DNA from: Halomonas jincaotanensis | GTDB lineage: Bacteria; Pseudomonadota; Gammaproteobacteria; Pseudomonadales; Halomonadaceae | DNA length: 64,000 nt | Assembly: GCF_018448785.1 (NCBI RefSeq) | Contig: NZ_JAHCLU010000001.1 | Span: 372,001-436,000 of the forward strand | Direction: 5' to 3' | Shown: piece by piece, positions 16,370-25,424 of the stretch | How positions within the stretch are numbered: position 1 is the stretch's first letter | How the letters are laid out: the number at the start of each line of letters is the position of its first letter | Translations under genes and position numbers: made by a program | Notes under the pieces: model-generated | Database searches by the model: none | Seen by the model: the letters and a program-made list of their open reading frames with translations, nothing else | What the model was told of the DNA's origin: nothing

Positions 16370-17950
16370 TCACGCCTCGCGCTTGCCATCGACCAGGCGG
16401 CTCACGCCGAGCGGGTTGCTTTCCTTGAGCGCCTCGGGCAGCAAGTCCGCCGGCAGCGCCTGGTAGCACACCGGGCGCAGAAAGCGGTGGATCGCCGCGC
16501 TGCCCACCGAGGTGGTGCGGCTGTCTGAGGTCGCCGGGTAGGGCCCGCCGTGGACCATGGCGTGGCAGACTTCCACGCCGGTGGGCCAGCCGTTGGCGAG
16601 AATGCGACCCGCCTTGCGCTCAAGAATCGGCAGCAGCTGCTTGGCCGTTCCGAGATCACCATCGTCCAGCTGCAGGGTAGCGGTCAGCTGGCCCTCCAGT
16701 TGCGCGGCGATACGCTTCATCTCGTCAGGGTCGGTACATTCGACCACCAGCGAGCAGGCGCCAAAGACCTCTTCGCGCTGCAGGGCCTCGTCGGCCATGA
16801 AGTCGGCCGCCGCGACGGCGAACAGGGCCGGCTGGCACTGGTGGGGGTCGGCACCCTTCTCGCCGCGGGCGACTTCACGGACCTTGGCGTGACTCGACAA
16901 GCGCTCGACACCCTCCTGGTAGGCCTGATGGGTGTCGGGGGTGAGCATGGTCTGGGCAGCGCTACCCTCGACTACCTTGCCGGCGACATCGAGGAAGCCG
17001 TCGAGGTCGGTGCCCTTCACGCCGATCACCAGGCCGGGGTTGGTACAGAACTGGCCGGCGCCCATGGTCAGCGAGCCGACGAAGCCCTCAGCGATGGCCT
17101 GACCGCGTGCCTTGAGCGCTTCGGGCAGCAAGAACACCGGGTTGATGCTGCTCATCTCGGCGTAGACCGGAATCGGCTGAGGACGATTCTGGGCGATCGA
17201 CAGCAGGGCAGTGCCGCCACTGCGCGAGCCGGTGAAGCCCACCGCCTGGATACGCGGATCGGCGACCAGCGCCGCGCCCACCTCACGGCCGGAGCCGAAC
17301 AGCAGCGAGAACACGCCCTCGGGCAGGCCGCAGGTCTCGACCGACTTCTGCAGGGCGCGGCCCACCAGCTCGGAGGTGCCGGGATGCGCCGAATGGGCCT
17401 TGACCACCACCGGGCAGCCGGCGGCCAGGGCCGAGGCGGTGTCGCCACCGGCCACGGAGAAGGCCAGCGGGAAGTTGCTGGGTCCGAACACGACCACCGG
17501 GCCCAGCGCGATATGGCGCTGGCGCAGGTCGACTCGCGGCATCGGCTCGCGCTCGGGCAGCGCCGGGTCGACGCGCACGTCGAGCCATTCACCGGCTCGC
17601 ACCACGCCGGCGAAAAGGCGCAATTGGCCGCAGGTGCGACCGCGCTCGCCTTCCAGCCGTGCCCGGGGGAGGCCGGACTCGGCCATGGCGCGCTCGATCA
17701 GCGCATCGCCGATGGCCTCGATTTCGGAGGCGATGGTTTCCAAAAAGGTCGCGCGTTCCTCGAGCGAGGTCTCGCGGTAGGTGTCGAACGCCGCCTCGGC
17801 GAGCGCGCAGGCCTTTTCGACGTCGGCCTTGCTGCCACCCATATAGGTCGGTTCCAGTCTCTCGTCGGTGGCCGGGTTGATGGCGTGGATCTCGGTCTGC
17901 TGGCCGCTGACGGCTTGCTGGCCGATGAGTAGTTTACCTTCCAGAGTCAT
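16370..17950 (-). CDS. Alpha-ketoglutarate semialdehyde (2,5-dioxovalerate) dehydrogenase
   Basis: NAD(P)-dependent aldehyde dehydrogenase, 526 residues, in the KGSADH type III group that ends the non-phosphorylating pentose and sugar-acid pathways: alpha-ketoglutarate semialdehyde to 2-oxoglutarate. Catalytic residues are in place: K184 in [19 protein letters not shown] at 238-246, E265 in YAEMSSINP and C302 in [10 protein letters not shown]. The AHSAHP and AEMSSINP forms are typical of the KGSADH group. AGGAGGTCC precedes the ATG, the strongest ribosome site of the area. It lies 33 bases after the FAH-family gene in the dctPQM operon, so the operon couples uptake of a sugar acid with its last two conversions. 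Confidence 0.92.
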   Translation of the reverse strand: MTLEGKLLIGQQAVSGQQTEIHAINPATDERLEPTYMGGSKADVEKACALAEAAFDTYRETSLEERATFLETIASEIEAIGDALIERAMAESGLPRARLEGERGRTCGQLRLFAGVVRAGEWLDVRVDPALPEREPMPRVDLRQRHIALGPVVVFGPSNFPLAFSVAGGDTASALAAGCPVVVKAHSAHPGTSELVGRALQKSVETCGLPEGVFSLLFGSGREVGAALVADPRIQAVGFTGSRSGGTALLSIAQNRPQPIPVYAEMSSINPVFLLPEALKARGQAIAEGFVGSLTMGAGQFCTNPGLVIGVKGTDLDGFLDVAGKVVEGSAAQTMLTPDTHQAYQEGVERLSSHAKVREVARGEKGADPHQCQPALFAVAAADFMADEALQREEVFGACSLVVECTDPDEMKRIAAQLEGQLTATLQLDDGDLGTAKQLLPILERKAGRILANGWPTGVEVCHAMVHGGPYPATSDSRTTSVGSAAIHRFLRPVCYQALPADLLPEALKESNPLGVSRLVDGKREA

Positions 17951-17983
17951 AAGGACCTCCTGCTGATATTAAAGTTATAGAGC

Positions 17984-18982
17984 TTAGAGCGATTGGATGT
18001 CGATGGCTGGGGTCGCCGCTACCAAGCGTAGCGGGTTACGCAAGGGTCGACCGAACTCGCTGATACGGATCTCAAAGCGATCGCCTTCGCGAGTTTCGAT
18101 GCCATCGGCGAAGCTCAGCGTCGCGGTGCCGAAGAAGTGCACGTGAACGTCGCCGGGGCGGCGGAAACCCGGGTATTTGAAGTGATGATGTTCCAGGTTC
18201 GCCAGGCTATGGGCCATGTTGGCCTCTCCCGTCAGGAAGGGCTTCTCCCATAGCGTCTGACCGTCGCGTACGATGCGGCTGGTCCCCTCGAGATGTGCCG
18301 GCAGTTCGCCGATCAGCAACTCGGGACCGAAGCTGCAAGCGCGCAACTTGGAATGGGCCAGCCAGAGATAGTTGAAGCGCTCGGTAACATGATCGGAAAA
18401 TTCGTTGCCGAGAGCGTAACCAACTCGCCAGGGTGAACCGTCGTCGCCAATCACATACAGACCGGCCAGTTCGGGCTCCTCGCCGGCATCCTCGGCGAAC
18501 GCCGGGGAGGGCAGCTCGGCCTCGGGCGCCACGACACATTGGCCATCGCCCTTGTAGAACCACTCCGGTTGGGCACCTTGCTCGCCAGCGGCGGGCTTGC
18601 CGCCCTCGACACCCAGCTTGAACATGCGCATGGAGTCGGTCAGCTCCTCCTCGCTGACTTGCGCCTGTTGTTGAGACTGGGCATGCATCGCCGAGCGGGT
18701 GTCGGCGCTGCCCAGGTGGGTCAGGCCGGTGCCCGTCACCAGGCAGTGGGCCGGGTCGGGATGCGTCAGCGGGGGCAGCAAGCGCTTATCGTCGACCAGC
18801 GCTTGGTAATCGAGTCGCGTGTCGGTCAGTGCCGCCTCGATGGTGTCACTGAGTGGCTTTCCGGTGTGGATCGCGCGCTTGGCCAGAGTGTAGGTATCGC
18901 ACTCGAGCAGCCTGACTTGCTGGTCGCTTTCCACCCGGGCGGCGCGAACCTGGCCCTGGTGTTCACACTGAATCAAACGCAT
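17984..18982 (-). CDS. FAH-family protein (AraD1/GguC type), probable 2-keto-3-deoxypentonate dehydratase
   Basis: Fumarylacetoacetate-hydrolase superfamily enzyme, 332 residues. The metal site looks complete: E169 and E171 in GEEPELAGLYVIGDDG and D197 in GYALGNEFSDH, with THLGSADTR near 88 and FKLGVEGGKP near 121 as in AraD1/GguC relatives. Established relatives either dehydrate 2-keto-3-deoxypentonate to alpha-ketoglutarate semialdehyde (XacE type) or hydrolyse 2,4-diketo-3-deoxypentonate to pyruvate and glycolate. The KGSA dehydrogenase 33 bases downstream favours the first reaction. No DHDPS-family AraD is present in the window. TGAGGAAACC precedes the ATG. Confidence 0.85.
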   Translation of the reverse strand: MRLIQCEHQGQVRAARVESDQQVRLLECDTYTLAKRAIHTGKPLSDTIEAALTDTRLDYQALVDDKRLLPPLTHPDPAHCLVTGTGLTHLGSADTRSAMHAQSQQQAQVSEEELTDSMRMFKLGVEGGKPAAGEQGAQPEWFYKGDGQCVVAPEAELPSPAFAEDAGEEPELAGLYVIGDDGSPWRVGYALGNEFSDHVTERFNYLWLAHSKLRACSFGPELLIGELPAHLEGTSRIVRDGQTLWEKPFLTGEANMAHSLANLEHHHFKYPGFRRPGDVHVHFFGTATLSFADGIETREGDRFEIRISEFGRPLRNPLRLVAATPAIDIQSL

Positions 18983-19015
18983 GGCGGTTTCCTCATGGAG
19001 CGAAAGGGGCGGTCA

Positions 19016-20317
19016 TCATAGTGGCCAGATGGCAAGTTGTGGCCACATCAATAGCGCCGCGAGAACACACAGCTGGATGGCCATGAAAGGCAGCACCGAC
19101 AGGTAGATATCCTTCAGGCTGATATCAGGTGGTGCCACGCTCTTCAGGTAAAAGGCGGCGGGACCGAAGGGCGGTGACAGGAAGGATACCTGCATGTTCA
19201 CGGCAAAGAGAATGCCGAACCAGATGGGGTCGAAACCTAGCTGAACGACAATGGGTAGGAAGATCGGCAGGGCCAGCATGGCGATACCGATCCAGTCGAG
19301 GAACAACCCTAGCACCAGCATGATCGCCATCATCACCAGAATGATCACGATCGGCGCCACCTCCAGCCCCAGGATCATGCCCGAGACGAAACGGTTGCCG
19401 CCCATCAGGTTATAGACACCCACCAGTGCTGCCGCGCCGATACCGATCCAGATGATCATGCCGCAGGTGTTCATGGTCTGTCCCAGGCTATGGTGCAGCA
19501 TGCCTGTGTTGAATTCGCCGCGGACCACCGTGGCAAGGAGTACGCCGAAAACCCCCATTGCCGCGGCCTCGGTCACCGAGGCGATACCCCCGTAGATGGT
19601 GCCGAGGACCAGAAAGGCGATCAACCCCGGTAGTACGATGGCCTTGACGGCATCGAGCTTGCTGGCAAAGGGATTGTCCTGGGTGCTCTCGTCCAGGGGC
19701 GGGCCCAGGGCGGGGTTCCTGAGGCAACGCACCAACACGTAGGCGATATACGACCCCATGAGGATCACCGCCGGGGTAACGGCGGCAGTGAACAACTCGG
19801 CTATCGATACGCTGGCGATCAGCCCGTAGATGATCAGCACGATCGATGGCGGCATCATGGTGCCCAGGGCGCCACCGGCACACACCACCCCGATGGAAAG
19901 CCGCTTGTCGTAGCCCAGGCGTAGCATCTGCGGTAATGCCAGAATGCCCAGCAGCACGATCTCCCCGCCGATGATGCCCGAGAGCGCGGCAAGGAAGAAC
20001 GCCACCACGATGGTCTGGACCGCGACGCCGCCAGGCAAGCGTCCGGCGAAAACGCGCATGGCATTGAACAGGTCCTTGGCGATGCCCGAACGATCGAGTA
20101 GCGAGGCCATCAGCACGAACATGGGCACGGCCACCAGCGAATACTCGGTGATGAATCCATAGACACGGCTGGTGACCAGCGGTAGTGCGGTCTCGCCGAA
20201 CCAGCCGAAGGTGAAGGCCATGGCGACCAGGCCGGTGATGAAGGCCAGCGGCAGGCCGGTCACCAGCAGGGCAAAGATCGCGCCGACCATCAGAATTGTG
20301 GCAGTTGAGATATCCAT
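19016..20317 (-). CDS. dctM: TRAP transporter large permease (DctM)
   Basis: Large membrane subunit, 433 residues, about twelve hydrophobic segments. Family blocks are GGVAVQTIVVAFFLAALSGI, MMPPSIVLIIYGLIA near residue 154 and FLSPPFGPAAFYLKSVAPP near the C-terminus. Its ATG overlaps the dctQ stop codon (ATGA at 20314-20317), so the two are translationally coupled. The FAH gene starts 33 bases downstream, which binds transport and catabolism in a single operon. GC is high here, unlike the other TRAP set. Confidence 0.93.
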   Translation of the reverse strand: MDISTATILMVGAIFALLVTGLPLAFITGLVAMAFTFGWFGETALPLVTSRVYGFITEYSLVAVPMFVLMASLLDRSGIAKDLFNAMRVFAGRLPGGVAVQTIVVAFFLAALSGIIGGEIVLLGILALPQMLRLGYDKRLSIGVVCAGGALGTMMPPSIVLIIYGLIASVSIAELFTAAVTPAVILMGSYIAYVLVRCLRNPALGPPLDESTQDNPFASKLDAVKAIVLPGLIAFLVLGTIYGGIASVTEAAAMGVFGVLLATVVRGEFNTGMLHHSLGQTMNTCGMIIWIGIGAAALVGVYNLMGGNRFVSGMILGLEVAPIVIILVMMAIMLVLGLFLDWIGIAMLALPIFLPIVVQLGFDPIWFGILFAVNMQVSFLSPPFGPAAFYLKSVAPPDISLKDIYLSVLPFMAIQLCVLAALLMWPQLAIWPL

Positions 20318-20928
20318 CAGCGCGTCTCCTCGGTCCCGGCATCAGGTTTGGCCCTGATCGATTGCAGCAGGTGCAGCGTAGCCTGAAGGGTCATCAGCAC
20401 CAGGGCGAAGAGAATCATGCCCTTGACCATGGCGGGGAAAGGGGGATTCCAGGACGTACCCGAGCGCTCCAGTGACCACTCGCCGAGTGGATTGTGGGAC
20501 GCTCCCCAGAACATGTGGAAGGCGGCATAGCTCATGGCCAGGCAGAAGCCCAGGGTCAGCAGGTCGTTGAAGCGGTCCATCCAGCACTTCAGACGCGGGC
20601 CGGCGCTGTCGTAGAGCACCTTGACGCGAATATGACTGTTGCGAGCCATCGCCGCGGGCCCGCCAAGGGCGAAGATGACCGCGATCAGGAACACCACGGT
20701 CTCGTGTACCCAGGACGTGGGGTTGTTGAAACCGTAGCGCATGAACACTTCGACCACGCTGATGCCCATGGCCACGAGCACCAGCCAGGAGACGGCACGG
20801 CCGCCACGGGCGATCATGCGGTCGAAGGCGTTGCGTTCGGGGGAGACCTCTTCAACCTTTTCGAGGATGTCAGAAAGGTCTTGGGTGTCAGGAGACAGGT
20901 CTTGATTGTCAGGCGTTTTTTGAGACAT
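20317..20928 (-). CDS. dctQ: TRAP transporter small permease (DctQ)
   Basis: Small membrane subunit, 203 residues. A hydrophilic, acidic N-terminal tail of about 40 residues precedes four hydrophobic segments (WLVLVAMGISVVEVFMRYGF begins the first). The tail contains short repeats (DNQDLSPDTQDLSD) encoded by near-repeated DNA at 20870-20915. The family motif HIRVKVLYDSAGPRLK is present. GAGGCGCGCC precedes the ATG. It follows dctP by 71 bases. Confidence 0.9.
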   Translation of the reverse strand: MSQKTPDNQDLSPDTQDLSDILEKVEEVSPERNAFDRMIARGGRAVSWLVLVAMGISVVEVFMRYGFNNPTSWVHETVVFLIAVIFALGGPAAMARNSHIRVKVLYDSAGPRLKCWMDRFNDLLTLGFCLAMSYAAFHMFWGASHNPLGEWSLERSGTSWNPPFPAMVKGMILFALVLMTLQATLHLLQSIRAKPDAGTEETR

Positions 20929-20999
20929 GGCGCGCCTCTACGCGCATCGCTCGAGGAGAGTGCCTCGAGCGATGCGCCGGTTAGGTTAATAGAACCGAC

Positions 21000-22022
21000 T
21001 CAGAGAAGGTTGCGCGAGCGCAGGAAAGCGGTGGCCGAGTCGTAGATCTTCTGAGTCATCTCGTTCTCGCCGGCCCATTCCTGCCACTCTTGCTCTGCCG
21101 CGGTGCGAAACTTCTTGCGCTCCTCGGCGGGGAGGTCGAAAGGATGGACATCCGGATTTTCCTGGAGCCGTTGCAGGGTCTCGATATCCTGCTGCTTGAG
21201 ACGGGCGATCAGGTCATAGGCCATGCCATCGAAGGCCGTTTTCAGCGTGGTCTGCAGCTCCTCGGGCAGACCATCCCAGATCTCCTTGTTGATCGATACC
21301 GCGATCATCGGCATGGAGTGGAAGCCCGGATACAAAGGGTAGGGGGCGAAGGCGTGCAGGCCCATGGCGTCGTTGTTCGACAGTACCGTTGAGTCGGCGG
21401 CATCGATCACCCCCTTCTCAAGACCGGTGTAGACCTCCGAGCCGGGGAGGTTGACCGGCGTGGCGCCGATGCGCTCGAAGATGTTGTAGACCATGCCCTG
21501 GGGAGCACGAATCTTGAGGCCCTCGAAGTCCTCGAGTGACTCGATGGGCACGGTGGAGGGTACCGACTCCAGCGGGAAGGTCGCCGCACTGATCAGGTGG
21601 GCGCCGTAGGGCTCGACCAGTTCGTTGTAGAGCTCCTCCCCGCCGCCGTACTTCATGTACTCGAGGAAATCATAGGGGTTCTGCCAGGCGCCAACGAGGT
21701 TGCCGAGCATGCCGAAGGCAGGATCCTGGCCGGAGAAATAGCTGGGATCGGTCATGTGCCCTTGCAGAATACCTGAGCTGACGGCCGTGAGCGTTTCGGT
21801 AGGCCCGACGATGGCATTGATGGGCATGACCTCGATCTCGACACGCCCGTCGGTCATCGTGGTGATCTTCTCGGCCCATTCTTCCTTGATCTTGAAGCTG
21901 GGTTCGCCCGACGTTTCAGACGCCTGGAACTTCCATTCGTATTCGGCCGCCTGGGCCGTGGAAAGGCCCATCAGCATCAGTGCTGAACCGGCGACCATGA
22001 GGCGACATGTTGATTTTTGCAT
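21000..22022 (-). CDS. dctP: TRAP transporter periplasmic binding protein (DctP)
   Basis: Solute receptor, 340 residues from ATG 22022 (MQKSTCRLMVAG), chosen because GGAGAGACAG directly precedes it; the in-frame ATG at 22034 lies within that ribosome site. A signal peptide ends near AQAAEYEW (about residue 26). DctP features are GLKIRAPQGMVYNIFERIGA with the ligand-binding arginine, LPGSEVYTGLEKGVIDAAD and FHSMPMIAVSINKEIWDGLPEE. The ligand is probably a sugar acid such as arabonate or xylonate, inferred only from the downstream FAH and KGSADH genes. First gene of the operon under the paired operator at 22104-22140. Confidence 0.92.
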   Translation of the reverse strand: MQKSTCRLMVAGSALMLMGLSTAQAAEYEWKFQASETSGEPSFKIKEEWAEKITTMTDGRVEIEVMPINAIVGPTETLTAVSSGILQGHMTDPSYFSGQDPAFGMLGNLVGAWQNPYDFLEYMKYGGGEELYNELVEPYGAHLISAATFPLESVPSTVPIESLEDFEGLKIRAPQGMVYNIFERIGATPVNLPGSEVYTGLEKGVIDAADSTVLSNNDAMGLHAFAPYPLYPGFHSMPMIAVSINKEIWDGLPEELQTTLKTAFDGMAYDLIARLKQQDIETLQRLQENPDVHPFDLPAEERKKFRTAAEQEWQEWAGENEMTQKIYDSATAFLRSRNLL

Positions 22023-22103
22023 CTGTCTCTCCATCGAGAATTCACTCGTTGTTGTGGTTGTGTCGTTCGGGCACCCGTATGGGAATGCCCTTATTGGCGA
22101 GCC

Positions 22104-22140
22104 TCTATGTTGAACATAACACATAAATGTTCAACATAGA
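22104..22140. promoter_or_regulatory. Paired operator upstream of the dctPQM-FAH-KGSADH operon
   Basis: A perfect 13-bp inverted repeat, TCTATGTTGAACA (22104-22116) and TGTTCAACATAGA (22128-22140), with an 11-base spacer. Each arm contains an 11-bp near-palindrome (ATGTTGAACAT at 22107-22117, ATGTTCAACAT at 22127-22137) centred exactly 20 bp apart, so two dimers could bind on the same helix face. The same design and the same CATAGACTTT flank occur at 15124-15160. Confidence 0.78.
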
Positions 22141-22301
22141 CTTTGGTCGGACTTGCTACCAAAGCTGCGCTTCCAAATTGGCACGCTGGCGCTGGCCAGA
22201 CGAGGGAAACATGTGATTGACACAGCGTGTCGCGTTGGCTTTACCTTCGCTGTATCAGGACGGAATAATGCCTGTCTTCACCGACCACCACAGGTAACTC
22301 A

Positions 22302-23228
22302 ATGCCACCAATCAAGATTAGCCTAGTCGGTCTAGGCAAGATTGCCCATGATCAACACTTACCGGCCCTTCACGCCAGCCCTGACTATCATCTGCAAGCA
22401 ATTGCCGACCCGACTGCCTCGCTGACGGGTACGCCCAGCTACGCTTCCTTGGCAGAGATGCTCGATGCCGAGCCATCGCTCGATGCTGTGGCCATCTGCA
22501 CGCCGACGCATCTGCGACATTCCCAAGCGCGTCTCGCCCTGGAGCATGGCAAGGCGGTGCTGCTGGAAAAACCTCCCGGAGCGACACTAAGCGAGATCGA
22601 GGATCTGCTGAGCGTGTCGGAGGCGAACGCTTGTCCTCTTTTCGCTGCCTGGCACTCACGCTATGCCCCCGGGGTAAGGGCGGCGGGGGAGTGGCTGGCA
22701 TCCCGTCGGATAGAGCGTGTCGAGATCGAGTGGAAGGAGGATGTTCGCGTCTGGCATCCCGGCCAGGCCTGGATCTGGGAGCCGGGAGGGATGGGGGTGT
22801 TCGATCCTGGCATCAACGCCATGTCGATCGCCTCACGCATACTGCCCTCGCCGTTCTTTTTGCGCTCGGCACGACTGATGGTGCCCGACAACAGCCATAC
22901 GCCGATCGCGGCAAAGCTAACGTTTAGTGATGCGCGTGAAACGCCGATCCAGGCCTCTTTCGATTTCCGACAGGAGGGGCCGCCAACCTGGGATATCCAT
23001 GTCGATACGGATACGGGGCCTTTGTCGCTAACGGGGGGTGGCAAGCGTCTGGTGATCGGTGATCGCCTCGTCGTGGACGAGGAGGAACGCGAGTATGCTG
23101 GTGTCTACGCGCGGTTTGCCGAACTCATCGGCGAGAATGCCAGTGAGGTAGATCTGGCGCCGTTGCGCCATATTGCCGATGCTTGTCTGCTCGGGCATCG
23201 CGAGACGGTAGACCCCTTCATCGAGTGA
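22302..23228 (+). CDS. Gfo/Idh/MocA-family sugar 1-dehydrogenase (L-arabinose/D-galactose 1-dehydrogenase)
   Basis: NAD(P)-dependent aldose dehydrogenase, 308 residues, that oxidises a pyranose at C1 to the lactone. It matches in outline the L-arabinose 1-dehydrogenase of Azospirillum brasilense as I remember it: GLGKIAHDQHLPAL at the N-terminus, LEKPPGATLSEIE near 86, and the long conserved block WKEDVRVWHPGQAWIWEPGG then GVFDPGINAMSI. This would be step one of the non-phosphorylating L-arabinose pathway. It is divergent from the TRAP operon and convergent with the LysR gene (19-base gap). Related enzymes also accept D-galactose or D-fucose, so sugar specificity is an inference from the araFGH context. 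Confidence 0.87.
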   Translation: MPPIKISLVGLGKIAHDQHLPALHASPDYHLQAIADPTASLTGTPSYASLAEMLDAEPSLDAVAICTPTHLRHSQARLALEHGKAVLLEKPPGATLSEIEDLLSVSEANACPLFAAWHSRYAPGVRAAGEWLASRRIERVEIEWKEDVRVWHPGQAWIWEPGGMGVFDPGINAMSIASRILPSPFFLRSARLMVPDNSHTPIAAKLTFSDARETPIQASFDFRQEGPPTWDIHVDTDTGPLSLTGGGKRLVIGDRLVVDEEEREYAGVYARFAELIGENASEVDLAPLRHIADACLLGHRETVDPFIE

Positions 23229-23247
23229 TTGGGCTTCAGTGGCTGTT

Positions 23248-24213
23248 TCAGGACCGACGTGGCTCAGATGAGTTCTCGCCTGCGATGATCTCTCGCAGGG
23301 TCGTCATCAATGCTCCGGCGCCGGGGGAAAGGCGCTTGTCGCGAAGACTCACGAGCCCATAAGGCTGAACACTCAGCGTTTCACTGAAGGGCAGCATATG
23401 GAATCGCTGCGGTGAGCAGAGCAGTTGTGCTACCTCCCGCGTGGTAACGGTAAGAGTGTCGGATTTGTCGACCAGCGCCAGTGAGACCATGACATCTGGC
23501 GTGTCGATGATCTGTCGTGGGGGCACGACGCCATGATGGAGGAAAAGGTTATCGACCCGCTGGCGCATCAAGGCGCCCGGCGGTTGTAGTGTCCAAGGAT
23601 ACGCTCTCATGGTTTCCAGCGTTAGCGCAGACTTGCCTGTCAGCGGGTGGCCAACCCGACCGACGAAGCAGAGTTCCTCTTCGCCGATTTCCTCGAACAC
23701 GAAGCGCTCGATCGGAAAACCCGGCGGAATACGCGAGATCGCAAAGTCTATTTCGCCTTCCAGCAGTCGGGGAACCAGGCGTTGGCTCACCCCCACGTCT
23801 ACGCTGATCTTAAGGCCGGGTCGATGGCGATGGATACGCTCGATCGCACTGGTCAGCAGGGTCACGGCCGGTGCCATCACGGTTCCCACCGCCACGCTGC
23901 CTGTATTGCCATGGTACAGAGCATTCATCTCGTGCCCCGTGTTTTGCAGGTCCGACAGCATCTTATGAGCGTGCCGCACCAGGATCTCGCCATACCAGTT
24001 CGGGGTCAGGCCTCGAGCGTGCCGATCGAATAGCACGATTTCCAGTCGCGACTCTAGATCCCCCAGCAGTTTTGAGGCAGCGGGTTGGCTGATGCCGAGG
24101 CGATCCGCAGCAAGATGCAGGTTGCGCTCTTCGTCCAATGCCTGAAAGAGCTGCAGGTGTCGCAACTTTAGTCGGGTGCGAAGGAACCAGTTGTCGGCAA
24201 GCAATTCCGTCAT
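23248..24213 (-). CDS. LysR-family regulator, GbpR-like
   Basis: LysR-type transcriptional regulator, 321 residues from ATG 24213 (MTELLADNWFLRTRLKLRHL). The helix-turn-helix is at about 20-80 (LFQALDEERNLHLAADRLGI, then SQPAASKLLGDLE), followed by a periplasmic-binding-like effector domain. It resembles GbpR, which controls sugar-binding-protein genes in Agrobacterium and Azospirillum in answer to arabinose, galactose or fucose. It is divergent from araF with a 156-base shared control region containing AT-rich sequence at 24230-24260. Most likely it controls araFGH and the downstream catabolic genes. A longer reading to 24330 lacks family similarity. Confidence 0.88.
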   Translation of the reverse strand: MTELLADNWFLRTRLKLRHLQLFQALDEERNLHLAADRLGISQPAASKLLGDLESRLEIVLFDRHARGLTPNWYGEILVRHAHKMLSDLQNTGHEMNALYHGNTGSVAVGTVMAPAVTLLTSAIERIHRHRPGLKISVDVGVSQRLVPRLLEGEIDFAISRIPPGFPIERFVFEEIGEEELCFVGRVGHPLTGKSALTLETMRAYPWTLQPPGALMRQRVDNLFLHHGVVPPRQIIDTPDVMVSLALVDKSDTLTVTTREVAQLLCSPQRFHMLPFSETLSVQPYGLVSLRDKRLSPGAGALMTTLREIIAGENSSEPRRS

Positions 24214-24302
24214 GGCGGTGTTTTTTCCTAAACTAATATTAAAAAATATATCACTTGGTCGATAAATTGGCATTGGTTGGTTATGGGAGGCTGAGCCTAT
24301 TG

Positions 24303-24329
24303 TGTCAGCGGGTTCAGGTAGCCCTGACA
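24303..24329. promoter_or_regulatory. Inverted repeat TGTCAG-N15-CTGACA before araF
   Basis: Six-base arms at 24303-24308 and 24324-24329, ending 40 bases before the araF ATG, in the gap shared with the LysR gene. It could be an operator or a leader hairpin. LysR sites normally follow a T-N11-A pattern, which I could not place with certainty here. Confidence 0.3.
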
Positions 24330-24369
24330 ACAGAACAACACGGTATCAACAAGCCAACAGGAGACAACC

Positions 24370-25368
24370 ATGTCACTCACTTCCACAGCCACACGTCTGG
24401 CGCTGGTTAGCGCCGTGGCGCTTGCCTCGCTCGGTAACGCTCAAGCCCAGGATCAAGATGAGATCGAGATAGGCTTCATCGTCAAGAAGCCTGAGCAGGC
24501 TTGGTTCATCAATGAACAACGCGCCGCAACCGAGCTCGGCGAAGAGATGGGTTTCGAGGTGATCAGGCTCTCCGGTGAAGATGGTCAGCAGGTGCTGAGT
24601 GCCATCGACAACCTCAACTCCCAGGGCGCCCAGGGTTTTGTGATATGCCCACCGGATGTGCGGCTCGGCCCGACGATCATGAATCGTGCCGAGCAGTACG
24701 GGATGAAAGTGGTCACGGTGGATGATCGCTTCGTGGGCTCGGATGGAGAGCCGATGGAAGAGGTGCCGCATCTGGGGATGACTGGCTACAAGATCGGGCA
24801 GCAGGTGGGTAATGCCATCGCCGAGGAAATGGAGGAGCGTGGCTGGGATCCGTCAGAGGTTGCCGCACTGCGCATTACCAACTATGAACTCCCGACGGCC
24901 AAGGAGCGCACCGACGGTGCTACTGATGCCTTGCTTGAATGGGGCTTTCCGGAAGACAACATCCTGGATGCGCCGCAACAGAATAGCGATACCAGCAGTG
25001 CCTTTGCGGCGTCATCGCCGGTGATCTCCAAAAATGGCGACTACAAGCACTGGATCATCTATGCCCTGAACGAGGAAAGCGTGTTAGGCGGCGTGCGTGC
25101 TACCGAACAATATGGCCTTGAGGCCGAGGAGGTGATCGGCGTCGGCATCAACGGCTCCGGTGCTGCATTTGCCGAATTTTCACGTGAAAATCCCACTGGC
25201 TTCCATGGGACTGTGGCGGTGAGTTCCACCATGCATGGTAGTGAGACGGCGGAGAACCTCTATCGCTGGATCACTGAAGGTGAGAAGCCTCCGGCCAATA
25301 CTGAGACCGCTGGCACCCTCATGACCCGTGACAACTGGGAGCAGGTTCGAGACGACCTCGGCCTGTAA
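24370..25368 (+). CDS. araF: L-arabinose-binding periplasmic protein AraF
   Basis: Receptor of an ABC sugar importer, 332 residues, signal peptide cleaved near NAQAQ-DQDE (about residue 27). Colinear with E. coli AraF: IGFIVKKPEQAWFINEQ, GFEVIRLSGEDGQQVLSAID, GAQGFVICPPDVRLGP, KVVTVDDRFV, LNEESVLGGVRATEQYG and GVGINGSGAAFAEF. These include the residues that stack on and hydrogen bond to the arabinose ring in the known structure, for instance the K in VKKPE and the D in DDRFV. AACAGGAGAC precedes the ATG. First gene of a long plus-strand operon running at least to 31446. Confidence 0.94.
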   Translation: MSLTSTATRLALVSAVALASLGNAQAQDQDEIEIGFIVKKPEQAWFINEQRAATELGEEMGFEVIRLSGEDGQQVLSAIDNLNSQGAQGFVICPPDVRLGPTIMNRAEQYGMKVVTVDDRFVGSDGEPMEEVPHLGMTGYKIGQQVGNAIAEEMEERGWDPSEVAALRITNYELPTAKERTDGATDALLEWGFPEDNILDAPQQNSDTSSAFAASSPVISKNGDYKHWIIYALNEESVLGGVRATEQYGLEAEEVIGVGINGSGAAFAEFSRENPTGFHGTVAVSSTMHGSETAENLYRWITEGEKPPANTETAGTLMTRDNWEQVRDDLGL

Positions 25369-25378
25369 ACGCAAGTCT

Positions 25379-25412
25379 CTGGGTCCGCGACGCTGCGGGC
25401 CCATGAACCCAG
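25379..25412 (+). terminator. araF-araG intercistronic hairpin
   Basis: Nested stem: CTGGGT (25379-25384) pairs with ACCCAG (25407-25412) and CCGC (25385-25388) pairs with GCGG (25395-25398). There is no U-tract. Such structures after binding-protein genes commonly stabilise the upstream message so that AraF is made in excess of AraGH. Confidence 0.5.
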
Positions 25413-25424
25413 TGGAGCACGAGC

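Noticed and set aside
16550..17932. Long open frame (about 460 codons) opposite the KGSA dehydrogenase gene
   Set aside because: It mirrors the high-GC third-position pattern of the real gene; the translation is low complexity, rich in G, A, Q and H, with no family motif or ribosome site.
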